Shown: in pieces, positions 36,197 to 46,255 of the stretch
Numbering within the stretch: position 1 is the stretch's first letter
Layout of the letters: every line of letters starts with the position of its first letter
Origin: Novosphingobium sp. PP1Y
GTDB lineage: Bacteria > Pseudomonadota > Alphaproteobacteria > Sphingomonadales > Sphingomonadaceae
Length of the DNA: 64,000 nucleotides
Reading direction: 5' to 3'
Assembly: GCF_000253255.1 (NCBI RefSeq)
Contig: NC_015580.1
Coordinates: 3,051,001-3,115,000 of the forward strand
The notes under the pieces: generated by a model
What the model was told of the DNA's origin: nothing
Databases searched by the model: none
Seen by the model: only the letters and a program-made list of their open reading frames with translations
Program-made: the position numbers and the translations under genes

Positions 36197-39189
36197 GCCG
36201 CGTCCTCCCCGCTGCCGCCGAGCGTGGTGATCCACTCGTCCAGGCGCATCAGTTGGTCGTAATCGGCATAGCTTGCCAGTTCGGGATTGAGCCGCGCGGT
36301 AAAGGGCTCGGTGCCCAGGATCCACTTGTCGAGCGCATCGTTGAGGAAAGCCTCGGTCTCGTCCAGGAACTCTTCGCGCAGGACCATCTTCTCCTGCTTC
36401 TTCGGATCGTCGGTGACCGGTTCAACCGCATAGCCAAAGTCGTCGGTGCGCGGCTTCTTGGCGAGCGACCAATACTCGAAACCGCTGGCTTCGCCCTCGA
36501 CGCCCTTGAAACCGCCTTGTTCGGCGATCATCGCGATCAGGCCGAGCTGCAGCGCAAAGCCTTCCTTGACCTGCAGCGGCCGGGGCGGGCCTCCGGACTT
36601 GTAGTCGACAACCGCAAGCGTGCCGTCCGCCTTGCGGTCGATACGGTCGGCGCGGCCATGGATGCGTACATCGCGGTACCGCATGTCGCCCCAGGCCTCG
36701 ACGCACAGCACTTCGCGGCCCTGCCCCTTCTGGTCGGCAATCATTGCATCGAACGTATCGAGCGCCGCGGCCAGACGCGGCCACCACAGCGCCCGCATCA
36801 GCGGGTGCGCATTCGCTTCGTCGAGCACCTGTTCGGCTATGGCGTGCAGACCGCCCCTGGGCTCGCCCGACTTGTGCCACAGTTCGAGGATCCTGTGCGC
36901 AATCTCGCCCTTCCAGGCTGCGCTCGGTTCAGCATCGAGCGCATCGAGCGTGCGCAGGCCGAGGATCGAGCTGGCATAGAACTGATAGGGATCGCCGCGC
37001 AGGCGATCGAGGCCGGTGACCGAGATGTCGACTTTGCGCTGTTCGGCATCGGGCATCGGCTGGGGCCGCGGATGGGGCGCCACCTTCGCCGCCTCGTCAA
37101 GCCTGCGCGCCAGTCGCAGCGCCTCGCTTTCCACATGGCGCGCGGCCTGATCGCCGAGCATCGCCTTCACGCGCAATACGAAGCGGGAAGGAATGACCGG
37201 ACCGCCTTCGTCGCGCTGCGCCCAGCTCAGCACCACTTCGGGCGCGCCCAGTGCTGCAGCAAGGTCATGCGCGGCAAGGCCGATGCGGAAATCGCCTCCC
37301 GGCACGCCCAGCGCGCGCAGAACGGCAGGGGGCAACAGCGAATCCTGCGAAGGCGACGCAGGCCAGGTACCCTCCACCAGTCCGCCGCAGATGACCAGAT
37401 CGGCACGGCTCATGCGCGCTTCGAGCAGGCCGTAGATCGATACGCGCGGATGCCCGCCCCAGGGCGGACGCACCGAGACGCGGTCCATCGCATCGCGCAG
37501 CACCGCATGCAGTTCGCGCGGATCGAGGACAGTGCCCGCCGCGCTCGCCGCGCCGCGCAATTCCTCAACGAACGCGCTGAGGGCGCGGCCGTCCGGCCCG
37601 ATCCACAAGGCATCCCCGCAAAGTGTCTCGGCAATTTCGCTGAAGGCGCCGAGCAGGACTTCAAGCGGCTCTGCCTCGCCAAAGGCGAACAGCGGCGCCA
37701 ACATGTCCGCAACCGATGCCCACCACTCGCCGAGCCTGGCTTCTTCGGCAAGCACGGCGATGGGCGCCAGCCCCGCTCCCGGTCGCGGACCGCGCAAGGC
37801 GAGGTCGAGCCTGCGGGCATTTTCCAGCCAGCGCGCGCGCCCTTCCCCCGACCCGGCCAATGGATGCGTCAGCAGGGCGATGAGCGGCACCGGCGCGCCC
37901 TGTTCGGCGACCAGTTCGGCCAGTAGGAGCAGCAGCCGTCCCGCAGCGGTCTGTGGCAAGGGCCGTCCGGCGGTATCGTCTGCCTCGATCCCCCAGCGTT
38001 CCAGATGCGCAACGACCCGCCCGGCAAGGCCGCGGTTGGGCGTGATCAGCGCGACGCGGCGTTCGGGCGTTTCCAGCGCCTCGCGGATCATCACCGCAAT
38101 TGCCTGCGCCTCTTCGCCCGGATGTGCGCTTTCCATGAGCCGCACGCCGGAGAGGCGGCGCTTTTCAGCGGGCAGATCGACCCAGACGGAGGAGGCGCGC
38201 GGCGGCAGGAACAGGTTGGAAATGACCTTGCTGCGCTCCGGCGGTGCGGCGCCGTGGCCCGAACGGTGCCAGGGCTGCACTTCGCCGCGCGCAATGCCCA
38301 TGCGGTTGAGCAGCAATTTGAGGTGATATTGCGGATGGGTTACCGCATCGCTGCGACCGAAGGGGGGATCGTCCGGCTCCACCGGATTTCCAGCCGTGCC
38401 CAGTTCGTCCCAGACGCCAGCATCCAGCGCCAGATCGAGGTCGGGCAGGATCACCGAACCGCCGGGCAGTTCGCTCACCACGCGCAGCATCTTCGCCAGC
38501 GCCGGAGAGGCGCTGGTAACACCGGCGGCAACGATCGGATGCTGCGGCGGTTCGGCGCGCCAACGCTTCGCGGCATGTTCAAACAGGCGGTTGCGGCGTT
38601 CGGGCGCGTCGATCTGCCCCCGTTCGGCCAGTTCGGCGATCCAGTGTTGCTGCACTTTCAGGAAAGCGCGGGTATTGTCCGTCCAGTGCCCGGCAAGATC
38701 TCCGACGATGCCGATGACCCGCTCCGCCATCAGGTCGATCGGCGCGATCCCCTCGACCAGCAGCCGGTCCATGGTGCTGCCCAGTTCCCACGCGCGGCGC
38801 AGGAGGGCCGCGCCCTTTCCTGCCTCGTCGCCCTCGACTTCCCGCAGGTAATGGGCAAGGCGCAGCCAGCGCCGCATCGGATCGGCAGCCGGCGGAATGT
38901 CGGCAGCGCCCAGCGGATCGAGCAACGGGCCGAGCGTCTCGTCGAGATCGAGGTCACCTGCCACGGCCATGCGCGGCAGCAGCATGCCAGGCGTCTCGCT
39001 CTCACCCGAATGGCGCACGAACGCCTCGGTGACGGTGCGCACCGCACGGCGGCTGGGCAGGAGCAGCGTCAGCCGGGCAAGGCCGAGCTCCCCTTGCGCA
39101 TAGCGCGGCACGAGGCCGGCCACGAGGGCATCGGCAAACCCGCGGTGCGCAGCAATCGAGTAAACGCGCGGCCCGGCCCGATCAGGCAC
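36193..39189 (-). CDS. addB: AddB: double-strand break repair protein
   Basis: 998 residues from GTG 39189, which overlaps the end of the murU-like gene by 8 bp; longer in-frame starts lie inside that gene. N-terminal helicase-like half (LTLLLPSRRAVRTVTEAF) lacking an ATP-binding lysine, as expected for chi-recognition AddB, and a C-terminal nuclease (GRADRIDRKADGT, VVDYKSGG). After the nuclease the sequence is ASYADYDQLMRLDEW: the Cys residues of the iron-sulphur staple in Firmicutes AddB are absent. Partner of AddA in end resection. Confidence 0.93.
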   Translation of the reverse strand: MPDRAGPRVYSIAAHRGFADALVAGLVPRYAQGELGLARLTLLLPSRRAVRTVTEAFVRHSGESETPGMLLPRMAVAGDLDLDETLGPLLDPLGAADIPPAADPMRRWLRLAHYLREVEGDEAGKGAALLRRAWELGSTMDRLLVEGIAPIDLMAERVIGIVGDLAGHWTDNTRAFLKVQQHWIAELAERGQIDAPERRNRLFEHAAKRWRAEPPQHPIVAAGVTSASPALAKMLRVVSELPGGSVILPDLDLALDAGVWDELGTAGNPVEPDDPPFGRSDAVTHPQYHLKLLLNRMGIARGEVQPWHRSGHGAAPPERSKVISNLFLPPRASSVWVDLPAEKRRLSGVRLMESAHPGEEAQAIAVMIREALETPERRVALITPNRGLAGRVVAHLERWGIEADDTAGRPLPQTAAGRLLLLLAELVAEQGAPVPLIALLTHPLAGSGEGRARWLENARRLDLALRGPRPGAGLAPIAVLAEEARLGEWWASVADMLAPLFAFGEAEPLEVLLGAFSEIAETLCGDALWIGPDGRALSAFVEELRGAASAAGTVLDPRELHAVLRDAMDRVSVRPPWGGHPRVSIYGLLEARMSRADLVICGGLVEGTWPASPSQDSLLPPAVLRALGVPGGDFRIGLAAHDLAAALGAPEVVLSWAQRDEGGPVIPSRFVLRVKAMLGDQAARHVESEALRLARRLDEAAKVAPHPRPQPMPDAEQRKVDISVTGLDRLRGDPYQFYASSILGLRTLDALDAEPSAAWKGEIAHRILELWHKSGEPRGGLHAIAEQVLDEANAHPLMRALWWPRLAAALDTFDAMIADQKGQGREVLCVEAWGDMRYRDVRIHGRADRIDRKADGTLAVVDYKSGGPPRPLQVKEGFALQLGLIAMIAEQGGFKGVEGEASGFEYWSLAKKPRTDDFGYAVEPVTDDPKKQEKMVLREEFLDETEAFLNDALDKWILGTEPFTARLNPELASYADYDQLMRLDEWITTLGGSGEDAA

Positions 39190-39907
39190 GGGGCAGCCAT
39201 GCCTCGGTGGGCTTGATGGCGCCCGGATCACCGACTTCGAACCACAGGCCGGTATGCGAAATGCCGTAGAGTCGGCCTTCCTCGATCGCGCGGGACCACA
39301 GGACATTGGTCGAGAACGGACCTTCGGGCGCATCGCGCAGCAACCGGTGCGACACGATCTGGATGCCGGTGTAGATGAACGGCGCGACCCGCCCCTTGCC
39401 GCGGCGGCTAACCTTGCCCGCCGGATCGAGGTGGAAGTCCCCCTCCCCGCGGTAGTTCAGCGCACGCGGGTGCGGCACCAGCAGCAGCAGCGCGTCCATC
39501 CGTTCAGGATCCCACGCCTGCGAAAGCTCGGCGAAAACGTCGCTGGGCCCGTCGAGCCAGATGTTGTCGCTGTTGAGGCAGAAGAACGGATCGGGCAGCA
39601 TCGGCGCGGCCTTGACCATGCCGCCGCCGGTTTCCAGCAGCACCTCGCGCTCGTCCGAGATCGTGACTGCTGGCCCCGTCTTGCGCACCTTCATGTGGCC
39701 TTCGAGCGCATCGGCAAGATAGTGGACGTTGACGACCGCCTTGGCGACGCCCGCGTTTTCGAGCTTTTCCAGCGCATGATCGATCAGCGCCTTGCCGCCG
39801 ACGCGCACCAGCGGCTTGGGCTGCGAGGCGGTGAGCGGGCGCATGCGCTTGCCCAGCCCGGCGGCCAGGATCATCGCCGTGTCGCTTGCGAGGGGTTTGC
39901 CGCTCAT
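39182..39907 (-). CDS. murU: MurU-type nucleotidyltransferase (MurNAc-1-phosphate uridylyltransferase)
   Basis: 241 residues with the nucleotidyltransferase signature AMILAAGLGKRMRPLTASQPKPLV (positions 11-34) and the metal/sugar site FCLNSDNIWLDG. Coupled by ATGA to a kinase gene of the AmgK type, which is the diagnostic partner: AmgK phosphorylates MurNAc at C1 and MurU makes UDP-MurNAc, the shunt of peptidoglycan recycling that bypasses de novo MurA-MurB and confers fosfomycin tolerance. Assignment as MurU rests on this pairing and length rather than on specificity residues. Confidence 0.87.
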   Translation of the reverse strand: MSGKPLASDTAMILAAGLGKRMRPLTASQPKPLVRVGGKALIDHALEKLENAGVAKAVVNVHYLADALEGHMKVRKTGPAVTISDEREVLLETGGGMVKAAPMLPDPFFCLNSDNIWLDGPSDVFAELSQAWDPERMDALLLLVPHPRALNYRGEGDFHLDPAGKVSRRGKGRVAPFIYTGIQIVSHRLLRDAPEGPFSTNVLWSRAIEEGRLYGISHTGLWFEVGDPGAIKPTEAWLPRA

Positions 39908-40899
39908 AGCTCGAACTTGCCTCCACCGGCCTGCCGCACATCAGCCGGAATATTCGCATCGAACCAATGCGCCACCGGAGCGAGGGCAGGATGCGCAAGG
40001 TCGCGCTCCAGCAGTGCCCAGACGCGCGGAATCATGTCGAGGTAACGCGGCTTGCCGTCACGCTTCCACAAGCGCACGAAAATGCCGACGATCTTGGTGT
40101 TGCGCTGCGCGCCAAGCCTTGCGTAGTCGGCGAGGAAAGTGTCGGCATCCACGCCGCTCGCCTGTGTGTAATGGTCGAACATCTGCGCTTCCAGCTCGGC
40201 CGGGACATCGCGGCGCGCGTCCTGCAGCAACGAGACGAGGTCATAGGCGGGATGGCCGACCAGCGCGTCCTGGAAGTCGAGCAGCCCCTGCTTTTCCAGC
40301 GCGCCCAGAAGCATGATGTTTTCCGCGTGATAGTCGCGCAGCACGGTCACGCCCGGATGCTGGCGCGGGAGCATGCTGCCCAGCGCCGCATTCCAGGCGG
40401 CGACGAAGCCGGGCACGTCGACCTTGAGGCCCCGCGCCGCGCAGTACCAGTCGACGAAAAGCCGCGCCTCGCGCTGGTATTCGCTCATCGAGTACTCGAG
40501 AAACGGCCCCGGCGGCAGGCGGTGCAGCTTCACCAGCGCATCGACGGCACCCTTGTAGGTATCGGTCTCGTCCGCGGGCCACTGGTCAAGGTAGTCGCGC
40601 ATGCGCGCCTCGCCGAAGTCCTCGATCAGGACGAGACCGCGTTCAGCCTCCTCGGCGAGGATTCGCGGCGCGCGCATGTCATTGGCATTGAGCCAGTGCG
40701 CGGCGCGCAGGAACGGCCCCGGATCCTCGTTGGGCGGCGGAGCGTCCATCAGCATCGCCGTCTCGTCGCCCCGGCGAATGCGGAAATAGCGGCGAAACGA
40801 GGCGTCGCCCGGTAGCGGCTCGACTTGCGAGCCGGCCCAGCCGGCAGTTTCAAGGAAGGAATCGAGGCCCGCAGGCAGCATCACGGCAGTGTCCGTCAT
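39904..40899 (-). CDS. amgK: AmgK-type sugar kinase (MurNAc/GlcNAc anomeric kinase)
   Basis: 331 residues, aminoglycoside-phosphotransferase fold: Gly-rich start LPGDASFRRYFRIRRGD, hinge LVLIEDFGEARM, catalytic loop LRDYHAENIMLL and metal-binding Asp in LLDFQDALVGHPAYDL. Start ATG 40899 overlaps the tsaE stop in ATGA and is preferred over ATG 40920. Phosphorylates recycled MurNAc (and GlcNAc) at the anomeric carbon for MurU, coupled downstream by another ATGA. Confidence 0.9.
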   Translation of the reverse strand: MTDTAVMLPAGLDSFLETAGWAGSQVEPLPGDASFRRYFRIRRGDETAMLMDAPPPNEDPGPFLRAAHWLNANDMRAPRILAEEAERGLVLIEDFGEARMRDYLDQWPADETDTYKGAVDALVKLHRLPPGPFLEYSMSEYQREARLFVDWYCAARGLKVDVPGFVAAWNAALGSMLPRQHPGVTVLRDYHAENIMLLGALEKQGLLDFQDALVGHPAYDLVSLLQDARRDVPAELEAQMFDHYTQASGVDADTFLADYARLGAQRNTKIVGIFVRLWKRDGKPRYLDMIPRVWALLERDLAHPALAPVAHWFDANIPADVRQAGGGKFEL

Positions 40900-41342
40900 A
40901 TCGGCATTCGCCCTAGCCAATCCCCCCCCGCCTCGACAATGGCGATCCGCCCCTCATCCGCAATTTCCAGCGTGATGGAGAGGCAGCCCGGCTCATGCGC
41001 GAAGCCACCGGCGTGATCGGGCCACTCCGCGATCATGGCAGCACCCTCGCGGTAGTCGTCCAGGCCGATTTCCTCAGCCTCGGACGGATGCGCGAGGCGG
41101 TAGAAGTCGGCATGGACGAGCGGCAGGCGCACGAGGGGCGGTTCGTAAAGCTCGACAATGGCGAAACTGGGCGACGGCACCTCGCCCAGGTGCCCGAGGC
41201 CGGCGATCACTGCCCGGGCCAGTGTCGTTTTGCCGGCGCCCAGACCGCCTTCGAGCGCCACGACATCGCCCACCTGCAACTTCGCGGCAATGGCGCGGCC
41301 CAACCGCTCCATCGCGGCGAGATCGGGCAGATCTATCCTCAT
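40896..41342 (-). CDS. tsaE: tRNA t6A biosynthesis ATPase TsaE
   Basis: 148 residues, P-loop protein: Walker A EGGLGAGKTTLARAV, the family motif PSPSFAIVELYE and HADFYRL, and the acidic AEEIGLDDY. With TsaB, TsaC and TsaD it makes N6-threonylcarbamoyl-adenosine at position 37 of ANN-decoding tRNAs. Its ATG overlaps the divL stop and its stop overlaps the amgK start, each by 4 bp, so it is locked into this operon. Confidence 0.95.
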   Translation of the reverse strand: MRIDLPDLAAMERLGRAIAAKLQVGDVVALEGGLGAGKTTLARAVIAGLGHLGEVPSPSFAIVELYEPPLVRLPLVHADFYRLAHPSEAEEIGLDDYREGAAMIAEWPDHAGGFAHEPGCLSITLEIADEGRIAIVEAGGDWLGRMPI

Positions 41343-43693
41343 GGCAGTTCGACGATGGCGCTGGTGCCCCGGCCCGGCTCGGATTCGAGATTGAGCGATC
41401 CGCCATGCGCCTCGACCAGTTGCCGGGCGAGCGGGAGCCCCAGACCCTGGCGCCGTTCGACGCTCTTGCCGTCGGCGCTGACCTTCATCCCGTCCAGAGC
41501 GCGCGTCAGACTGCGGCTGTCGAGGCCCGATCCCTTGTCCTGAACGAGGATCTGCGCGACTTCGCCTTGCGGTGTCTTGCGCGAGGCGACCTGCACGAGA
41601 ATCCGCTGCCCGCGCCTGGAAGCGGCGATGGCGTTGTCCACCAGATGGCCGATGGCACGGCCCAGCCGCTTGCGGTCGCCAGTAATCGGGCGCGGCAGCC
41701 CCTTGGCCTGCAGGTCCAGCTCAAGTCCCGCCTTTTCCAGCCGCCCGGCGCGCTCTTCCACCACGCTGCGCACGAAGGGCATGAGTTCGATCTCTTCCTT
41801 CTTGAGCGGCAGCATCCCGGCCTCGCTCTGCGAGAGATCGAGGAGGCTCTCGATATGTTCGCCCAGCTGGTCGACCGAGGCGAGAATGTCGGAGACATAT
41901 TCGCGTCCGCTGTCGCTAAGATCGCCGCCGAGGCCCGCCTGCAGCAATTCGGCAAAGCCGCCGATGGAGGTGAGCGGCGTGCGCAGTTCGTAGCTCATGT
42001 TGGCAAGGAAGCGCGTCTTGATCGCATCGGCTTCCATCAGCGCCGCATTGCTTTCGCGCAGGGCGTCTTCGGCCTTTTGCGAATCGGTGATGTCGAGCAC
42101 GGCGAGAAGGCCGTTGCCGTCGGGCAGCGGAACGCCTGCAAATTCCAGGATACGCCCGTCGGCCAGGGTGATCCGGCCACCTTTCTGGGTGCGATCGAGC
42201 GTGGCCGCGCGCACGACATTGCCGACAAGTTCGGCTTCCGCCCCGCGCTTGAGGCGCGATGCGATCTTCTTGAGCAGTGCCTCGACATGCGGGTGGGTGT
42301 CGAGAAAATCGCTGTCGAGTCCCCAGTCGGCCGCGAAACGGCGGTTCCAGATCTGCATGCGGCCGTCGGGCGCGAAGACAGCAATCGATTCGAAGAGGCT
42401 GTCGAACGTCGCCGTGCGGGTGCGCAGCAGGGTGTCCCGCACGGCCGACAGGCGCAATTGTTCGGTACGGTCTTCGACAATGAGCAGCAGGCCGCCGTCC
42501 GGGTCAGGCTGGGCGACAATGCGCAGATGGGTGCCATCGGCCAGCGACCAGGCCTCCTCCTGCGTGTCGCCCGAGGCGAACCACGCTGCGCGTTCGCGCC
42601 GCCAGACCGGAAAGTCGCGCACTTCGGGAACACGACCGACATCGCGCGCCGCGTCGAGCAGGCGCTCGAAGGCAGGCGGGTCCTGCATCATCCTGGCGGA
42701 GAACTTGAACAGGCGCTGGAATGGCTGGTTGGCGAACGAGAGGCGCCGCTTGGCATCGAACTGCGCCACACCGGCCGAAAGCTGGTCGAGCATGGAGCGC
42801 TGGGCATCGCGGAAGGCGCGGAACGAGCGCGACATTTCCTCGAGATCCTCGATGTCGACGGCATAGCCGGCAACGCCGTCGTTCCCGAGCGGCAAGTCGC
42901 TGACGCGCAGCGCCCGCCGCTGGCCATTGATCGTGGCCGAAACGATGCGCTCGATCGGCGCGCCCTTCTCCCGCGCGGCCTGCGCCACGTGCGCAGGCGT
43001 ATGGCCGTCAACCGTCTCGACCAGTTCGACGCCGGCCGCCACGACCGCTTCGGCGCTTTGACCGCCGACAGCCGCGACATAAGCCGAATTGACCAGCTGC
43101 AACTCGCCGTCGGGGCGGCGGAACCACATCGGCATGGGCGCGGCCTCGATCAGCGAGACGAGCGCGGTGAAGTCCCCTCTCGCCCGGGCCGCTTCCTCGC
43201 GCAGGCGAGCCAGTTCGCTTTCGCTGTCGGAAAAGTCGAAGACCCAGACGAGCGCGGCGCCGCCGGGCGAGACCTGCGGATCGGCGAGATGCCCGCGCAG
43301 CGCCAGGCTGCGGGTGGAATTGCGCGGGGTGGCGACCAGGCGGAAAGGCGCGGCCGTCTTCTGGCAGCGGCGCACCGCTTCGGTCAGCTCCGCCAGCTTC
43401 TCGGCAGGCAGGCCCCGTTCGGCGGTATCGAGTTCGGACAGGAACTGCGGCACGCCGTCGAGCCCGAGCCACTGCGCCAGGCGCGGACTCGCCTCGATCC
43501 GCCCGTCGGAACGTACGAGCAGGGGAATCGCTGGCGATTCCTCCACCATGCGGGCAAGCCTGCGCGCCGAGCGCAGCGCCCCTTCCGCCCGCTTCTGGCG
43601 CGTGCGCGCCGAGAGGATCGCCCAGGCTGCTCCCAGCGTCCACGCCGCGAGCAGCAATCCGATCAGCAGTGTTACGAGGCGCTCCTGGTCCAT
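41339..43693 (-). CDS. divL: DivL-type tyrosine pseudokinase (PAS-HisKA-HATPase)
   Basis: 784 residues: N-terminal membrane helix (~6-28), several PAS domains (~45-165, 180-290, 305-415, 430-545), HisKA-like dimerisation helix and HATPase. The H-box reads FLANMSYELRTPLTSI, with Tyr568 (TAC at 41992-41990) where active kinases have His. That substitution in an otherwise intact kinase is the hallmark of DivL, the Caulobacter factor that modulates CckA and hence CtrA phosphorylation at the cell pole in response to DivK. N-box LVDNAIAA and G-boxes DKGSGLD and GLGLPLARQL remain, so ATP binding is likely. It heads a seven-gene operon. Confidence 0.9.
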   Translation of the reverse strand: MDQERLVTLLIGLLLAAWTLGAAWAILSARTRQKRAEGALRSARRLARMVEESPAIPLLVRSDGRIEASPRLAQWLGLDGVPQFLSELDTAERGLPAEKLAELTEAVRRCQKTAAPFRLVATPRNSTRSLALRGHLADPQVSPGGAALVWVFDFSDSESELARLREEAARARGDFTALVSLIEAAPMPMWFRRPDGELQLVNSAYVAAVGGQSAEAVVAAGVELVETVDGHTPAHVAQAAREKGAPIERIVSATINGQRRALRVSDLPLGNDGVAGYAVDIEDLEEMSRSFRAFRDAQRSMLDQLSAGVAQFDAKRRLSFANQPFQRLFKFSARMMQDPPAFERLLDAARDVGRVPEVRDFPVWRRERAAWFASGDTQEEAWSLADGTHLRIVAQPDPDGGLLLIVEDRTEQLRLSAVRDTLLRTRTATFDSLFESIAVFAPDGRMQIWNRRFAADWGLDSDFLDTHPHVEALLKKIASRLKRGAEAELVGNVVRAATLDRTQKGGRITLADGRILEFAGVPLPDGNGLLAVLDITDSQKAEDALRESNAALMEADAIKTRFLANMSYELRTPLTSIGGFAELLQAGLGGDLSDSGREYVSDILASVDQLGEHIESLLDLSQSEAGMLPLKKEEIELMPFVRSVVEERAGRLEKAGLELDLQAKGLPRPITGDRKRLGRAIGHLVDNAIAASRRGQRILVQVASRKTPQGEVAQILVQDKGSGLDSRSLTRALDGMKVSADGKSVERRQGLGLPLARQLVEAHGGSLNLESEPGRGTSAIVELP

Positions 43694-43792
43694 CGCAGAT
43701 GGCTATGGTGTGCCTTGCCCGTGATGACAATGGGTTGGTTGCGCTGCAATGGACGCAATCCCCCATCCGCGCGCCTCCGTTCGGCAGCGCGC

Positions 43793-43831
43793 AACCAAAA
43801 AATCCGGCACCTGCCTGGGCAAGTACCGGAT
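43793..43831 (-). terminator. intrinsic terminator of ahcY
   Basis: On the minus strand ATCCGGTAC pairs with GTGCCGGAT (one T-G pair; plus-strand arms 43823-43831 and 43802-43810), with an inner TGCC/GGCA extension, followed by TTTTTTGG. It lies about 50 bp past the ahcY stop and before divL. Confidence 0.88.
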
Positions 43832-43882
43832 CTCGGGCACCGCCGGCCTCACTGCAGGAGCAAGGCCGGGATGAAATGCCGA

Positions 43883-45304
<1,422 letters not shown>

Positions 45305-45425
45305 GGACAGGTACTCCTGAAACGGTTCGGTTAGGTTCGACGGGGTGCCGCGCGCCTGTCCCTTGGGCATGCAGATGCAGCAACCTGAATGCGGCGTACC
45401 TACCGTTTCAGTCAGCGAGAAGCAA

Positions 45426-45445
45426 ATATAAAGATATCTTTATAT
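45426..45445. promoter_or_regulatory. perfect AT-rich palindrome upstream of ahcY (SahR-type operator candidate)
   Basis: ATATAAAGATATCTTTATAT is a 20-bp perfect palindrome, entirely A/T apart from two central-flanking G/C, in a GC-rich setting. It lies 121 bp upstream of the ahcY start. ArsR-family SahR, which senses S-adenosylhomocysteine, is known to control ahcY in many proteobacteria through AT-rich palindromes, so this is a good operator candidate; assignment to SahR is inference. Confidence 0.6.
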
Positions 45446-45545
45446 GGCCGCGTGAGTGGAGCCATTTCCTCCCGCGGCCATAGGGCCGCCGCTTTCGCGC
45501 TAGCCCCCGCTCATGCGCGGGCGGCGGGAAATCGACGATTGGAGT

Positions 45546-46076
45546 CTAGCGAGTGGCCAGCGCCAGCAAGGGAGCCGGCTGGCGCGAGAGCAGTTGCCCG
45601 GCCGCTTCGACCAGGGTTTCTCGGCCCTGGACCCTGACCAGACTGCGCGTCACGTCCTTGAGTTCGGCGCACGTCAGCCAGGGATGGCCGCCGCCGTACT
45701 CATTGGCCATGACCACGCTCATGCGATCGAGTGCCCGGTTCGCGCCCTTCGCCCCGTAGCGCCGCGCGAGGTCGGTCTTGAGGTCGTTGCTGGCCTCGTT
45801 CAGTTCGCTCAAGTGGTGCCGCGTGAAGTCCCCGTAATCGGCGGTGAAGTTGTCAGCGGTTGTCCGGCAGCGCAGGCCGGTGACCATCAGCATGATGTCA
45901 AGCCGGCGCAACTTCTCCGCACTGCCGTCATTGCCCGCCGCATTCGCAGGCATCGGCAAGCCGATGCAGATCGCGACGATGATGCCGACCAGCGATGCCC
46001 ATAACAGCCGCCGTTCGCCGCTCGCAAAGCGATCTGACTTGCGCGTTGCCCCGAATATGTTCTCTAAAGTGCCCAT
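45546..46076 (-). CDS. exported protein of unknown function, lineage-specific
   Basis: 176 residues. A basic 23-residue N-region precedes a hydrophobic core (LWASLVGIIVAICIGLPMPANAAG) with an AxA-type cleavage site near residue 47, so it is probably periplasmic. The mature part has a conserved-looking helical core: LRRLDIMLMVTGLRCR, DYGDFTRHHLSELN, GHPWLTCAELKDVTRSL, with two Cys that could form a disulfide. I know no named domain. In this lineage such genes sit next to ahcY and are sometimes mislabelled as S-adenosylhomocysteine hydrolase; the sequence has none of that enzyme's motifs. Confidence 0.7.
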   Translation of the reverse strand: MGTLENIFGATRKSDRFASGERRLLWASLVGIIVAICIGLPMPANAAGNDGSAEKLRRLDIMLMVTGLRCRTTADNFTADYGDFTRHHLSELNEASNDLKTDLARRYGAKGANRALDRMSVVMANEYGGGHPWLTCAELKDVTRSLVRVQGRETLVEAAGQLLSRQPAPLLALATR

Positions 46077-46157
46077 TGTCTCAGTCCCCCCCGCAGGCCG
46101 AGTCCTGCATGAGACCGAGGATCACCCCGGGCGTTTACCGAGGATTGAACGGTCACC

Positions 46158-46173
46158 GTAAATCGAAATTTAC
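46158..46173. promoter_or_regulatory. inverted repeat upstream of peroxiredoxin
   Basis: GTAAAT-CGAA-ATTTAC is a 16-bp inverted repeat in the 179-bp region between two divergent genes, about 83 bp before the peroxiredoxin start. Possible operator for either gene; no regulator can be named. Confidence 0.4.
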
Positions 46174-46255
46174 CACGCAGAGGCGTTGCCGGAATGCCGC
46201 AGCACCCTATATCTCGCCACGTTGCGATTCACTTGCAGAATAAAGGATGCATTCC

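Noticed and set aside
45546..46076. Exported protein as a second S-adenosylhomocysteine hydrolase
   Set aside because: It lacks every motif of that enzyme; the label used for such neighbours elsewhere probably comes from adjacency to ahcY.
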